This document shows, in pieces, positions 61,751 through 64,000 of a stretch of DNA of 64,000 nt (position 1 is the stretch's first letter; each line of letters starts with the position of its first letter). The DNA comes from Neocallimastix lanati (nom. inval.) (lineage: Eukaryota > Neocallimastigomycota > Neocallimastigomycetes > Neocallimastigales > Neocallimastigaceae): assembly GCA_016946835.1 (NCBI GenBank), contig JACVTC010000037.1:1080001-1144000 (forward strand), read 5' to 3'. The notes beneath the pieces are model-generated. The model had not been told where the DNA came from and ran no database searches. It saw only the letters and a list, made by a program, of their open reading frames with translations. A program made the translations under genes and the position numbers.

Positions 61751-63940
61751 TTAATAATATATTTAATTCAACTCTAATTTCTGAAGGAATATTGAGTATT
61801 GCCCTTGAAGATGGTAGTGAATTAACTGATCTATTTTTTGAATATATTCGTAGTCAATTCGGAGAACCAGACCCTGAAAAAAATTTTGAATATTTAAATA
61901 ATTTTATTCAGGATAAAAGCAAAATCATAAATTTTTATAAATCTTTTAGAGACTATGTCATAAAGTTTACTGGAAAGGATATAGAGTCTACCCTTTCCAC
62001 TACTCATCGGCAAGCCTTTCAAAGTTTTGTTCGAAAAGATAAGAAACTTTTTAAGGGAAAAGCTTCTTACTATTCCTTTTTGAAAGATAAAATTGTTTAT
62101 CCCTTTTCAATGGTTAATCTTTCAAATAATTATGGAATTGTGGATGGAAAATATCTTTCCATTGTAGCTTATAGTGAAAAATATAAAAAGTATAGTTCAG
62201 ATGTTATGAATTATGTTCTCTTACTAACTTCTGAAGATTTCCAACTTGCACGTGCTGCAAGTTTTGGATCAATACCAACTTTTAACTTAAAGAGTAAAGA
62301 ATTCCTTAACCCGATCAATAACGAAACTGAAACACCAAATGCAAATGCTGAAAATGAGAATGATGTAACTAAGAATGATGAAATTATCAAATTTGATAAT
62401 ACCGATGATCATACTACCAATATTTATTCTTATTGTATTAATAATCCTGATATTTGCAAAGTATATAATAATACTAAACCTGTAGAGATAAAAAAGATTT
62501 TCTATAAAAATAAATATAGTGCAGGATATTTAGAAATCAGAATTACATTACCTGAAATATTAAAACAATTATTAATAGAAGGAGATTCCAATTTAATTTT
62601 TGAAAGAATTCCAAATTATTTTGATAAAGGAGTATTGGTCGAGATTCAGAATAAACATTCATATAAGGAAATATTAACGTTTTTCCTTTTTACCGGAATA
62701 AATTTAGTAGTCGTTCTGATATTGTTGTTTACAATGGTCAAAGTATATAAAAATCGTAAACATCCATTTTTAAAAGCAATATCCCCTCTATTCTCTAATT
62801 TAACCTTACTTGGACTCATCTTAAAATGTTTATTCCCTTATTACTTCTTTATCGTTGATAGTAAATTATCCTGTCAAATGAATTTTGCTTTGAACTTTTT
62901 CTTCAGTAATTTAATTTTTTTACCCATGTTAGCTATTATCTTTCGTATCTATTACATTTATACTAATGTTTCCAATGTAAATTTTGGTAAAAAATTGAAT
63001 GATAAACGTATACTCATTATATTAAGTATTATCCTGATATTAGAATTTATTATTACTTTTCTCATTTCTTTTGCTGGTAATTATGATTTTTCCACCTATG
63101 GTGTCTTCCTACCCTACCGTTCTATCTGGTGTTTTTTTACAGATTATGTAACCTATATGATAATTATAACCTTTTATTGTACTATATTAGTAAGTATTTT
63201 TTATTTTATTTTAATATATATATATATAGAAACAAAATAATAATATATCATAAATCTTATTATATAAATTATAAATTAATGATCATTAGTAATATAATAA
63301 AAAAAAAAAAAAAAAAATTTAATAAAAAAAATAAAAAATTAATTATATAAATTTCATTATACCTTTACTTTACTAACTAACTATCTATCAATCTATATAT
63401 ATAAAATTAAAAATTAAAATAAACTAAATATAATAGTTCTTCTGTATGATTATTATGCTAATAAAAATTCACAAAATATCAAAGAAGTATGGTGATATTA
63501 AATTTATATTTTTCATTGTTATTCTTTTATTTTCTACTTCTATTTTTGATGGTTCAATTTATTTATTAAATGGAACAGATTCATTTTTTTTTGTCTTATT
63601 CATAGTTTACTTAATTTGCTGTGTTTTAAGTACTTATCTTTTAGTAGGTTATAGATTAAACTTTATTAAAAATCATCCAATTAAGAATGGTTCCTATAAT
63701 GGAAATAGTGTGAATGATGACTACTTTGATAATGCCATAAATCTTGTCAACTTTATACCGTTAATAAAAGATAAGAATAGTATTAATGGATTTTCTTTTA
63801 AAAGTAGTAATGGCAAAAGTAAATATGATAACAAAAATAATGGAACATTTTATATCATACCCGAAGAAGAAGACCCTATTGATAGAAATCCTAATAATTA
63901 TTTCTTTAATCGTACATTAAAAATGCTTAATCAAAAATAG
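60976..63940 (+). CDS. class C GPCR with solute-binding-protein ectodomain, copy 4 (two exons)
   Basis: Predicted 905-residue receptor. Exons are 60976-63189 and 63437-63940, phase 0. A signal peptide occupies about residues 1-23. The binding domain has INVLISKPDI near residue 31, GLPYEIDFN at 194-202 and FGSIPTF at 430-436. Its ectodomain is about 60 residues longer than in the paralogues because of two low-complexity insertions. One is a Thr/Asn/Asp run after GSTSRNEM, encoded at about 61677-61760. The other is a Glu/Asn/Asp-rich stretch after FGSIPTF. Both fall where surface loops are expected. TM1 is about 569-591, followed by NRKHPFLKAISP. TM3 (LSCQMNF) and loop 2 (SIWCFF) cysteines are present. 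The tail has NFIPLIK and RNPNNYFFNRTLKML just before the stop. Ligand unknown. Confidence 0.87.
63190..63436 (+). other. phase-0 intron in GPCR copy 4
   Basis: 247 nt, donor GTAAGT, acceptor AATAG with a CTAA branch-like sequence just upstream, like copy 1. Exon 2 begins F-F-C-M. Retention would stop translation after about 16 extra residues. Confidence 0.8.
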
Positions 63941-64000
63941 TAAATTCAAAAAAAAAAAAAAAAAAAAAAAAAAAATAATAATAAATAAATAATTGTATAT
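63941..64000. other. A-rich end of window
   Basis: A-rich sequence following the last receptor gene; nothing identified. Confidence 0.6.

Overview
The window reads as nuclear DNA of an anaerobic gut fungus (Neocallimastigomycota; a Neocallimastix-, Piromyces- or Anaeromyces-like genome). The grounds are extremely A+T-rich spacers full of homopolymers and (AAT)n/(TTTTA)n tracts, short GT-AG introns, Asn/Asp-rich loops, and class C GPCRs whose extracellular part resembles a bacterial solute-binding protein. Dictyostelium was considered for the same base composition. The long gene-poor spacers, the MULE-type DNA transposons and the receptor architecture fit a gut fungus better. The assignment is inference.

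Layout, all genes on the + strand unless stated. Four paralogous two-exon class C GPCR genes lie at 3695-6333, 21838-24811, 47982-50736 and 60976-63940. Five near-identical tandem HSP20 (small heat shock protein) genes lie between 32669 and 42511. Between these blocks sit three copies of one Mutator-like (MULE) DNA transposon: 11921-14738 (minus, deleted), 27888-31811 (plus, transposase ORF intact) and 51244-54855 (minus, decayed). Two non-autonomous relatives occur at 10032-11897 and 14850-15381, and an orphan right end at 42786-42894. A separate A-tailed dispersed repeat has copies near 8250, 26480 and 38478. A less A+T-biased island with two short tandem duplications lies at 25615-26440. 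The rest is low-complexity spacer.

The receptors probably sense an extracellular small molecule or oligosaccharide, inferred from fold resemblance to family 1 solute-binding proteins, and signal through a cytosolic tail ending in a motif shared by all four. The sHSP array would supply stress-protective chaperone from repeated promoter-plus-gene units. The transposons look linked to the rearrangements: the sHSP array is bracketed by two almost identical MULE right ends, and its left border is a perfect 65-bp inverted repeat.

I saw no rRNA, tRNA or CRISPR. Intron borders were deduced by hand from reading frame and paralogue agreement. No similarity search, fold prediction or expression data was available.
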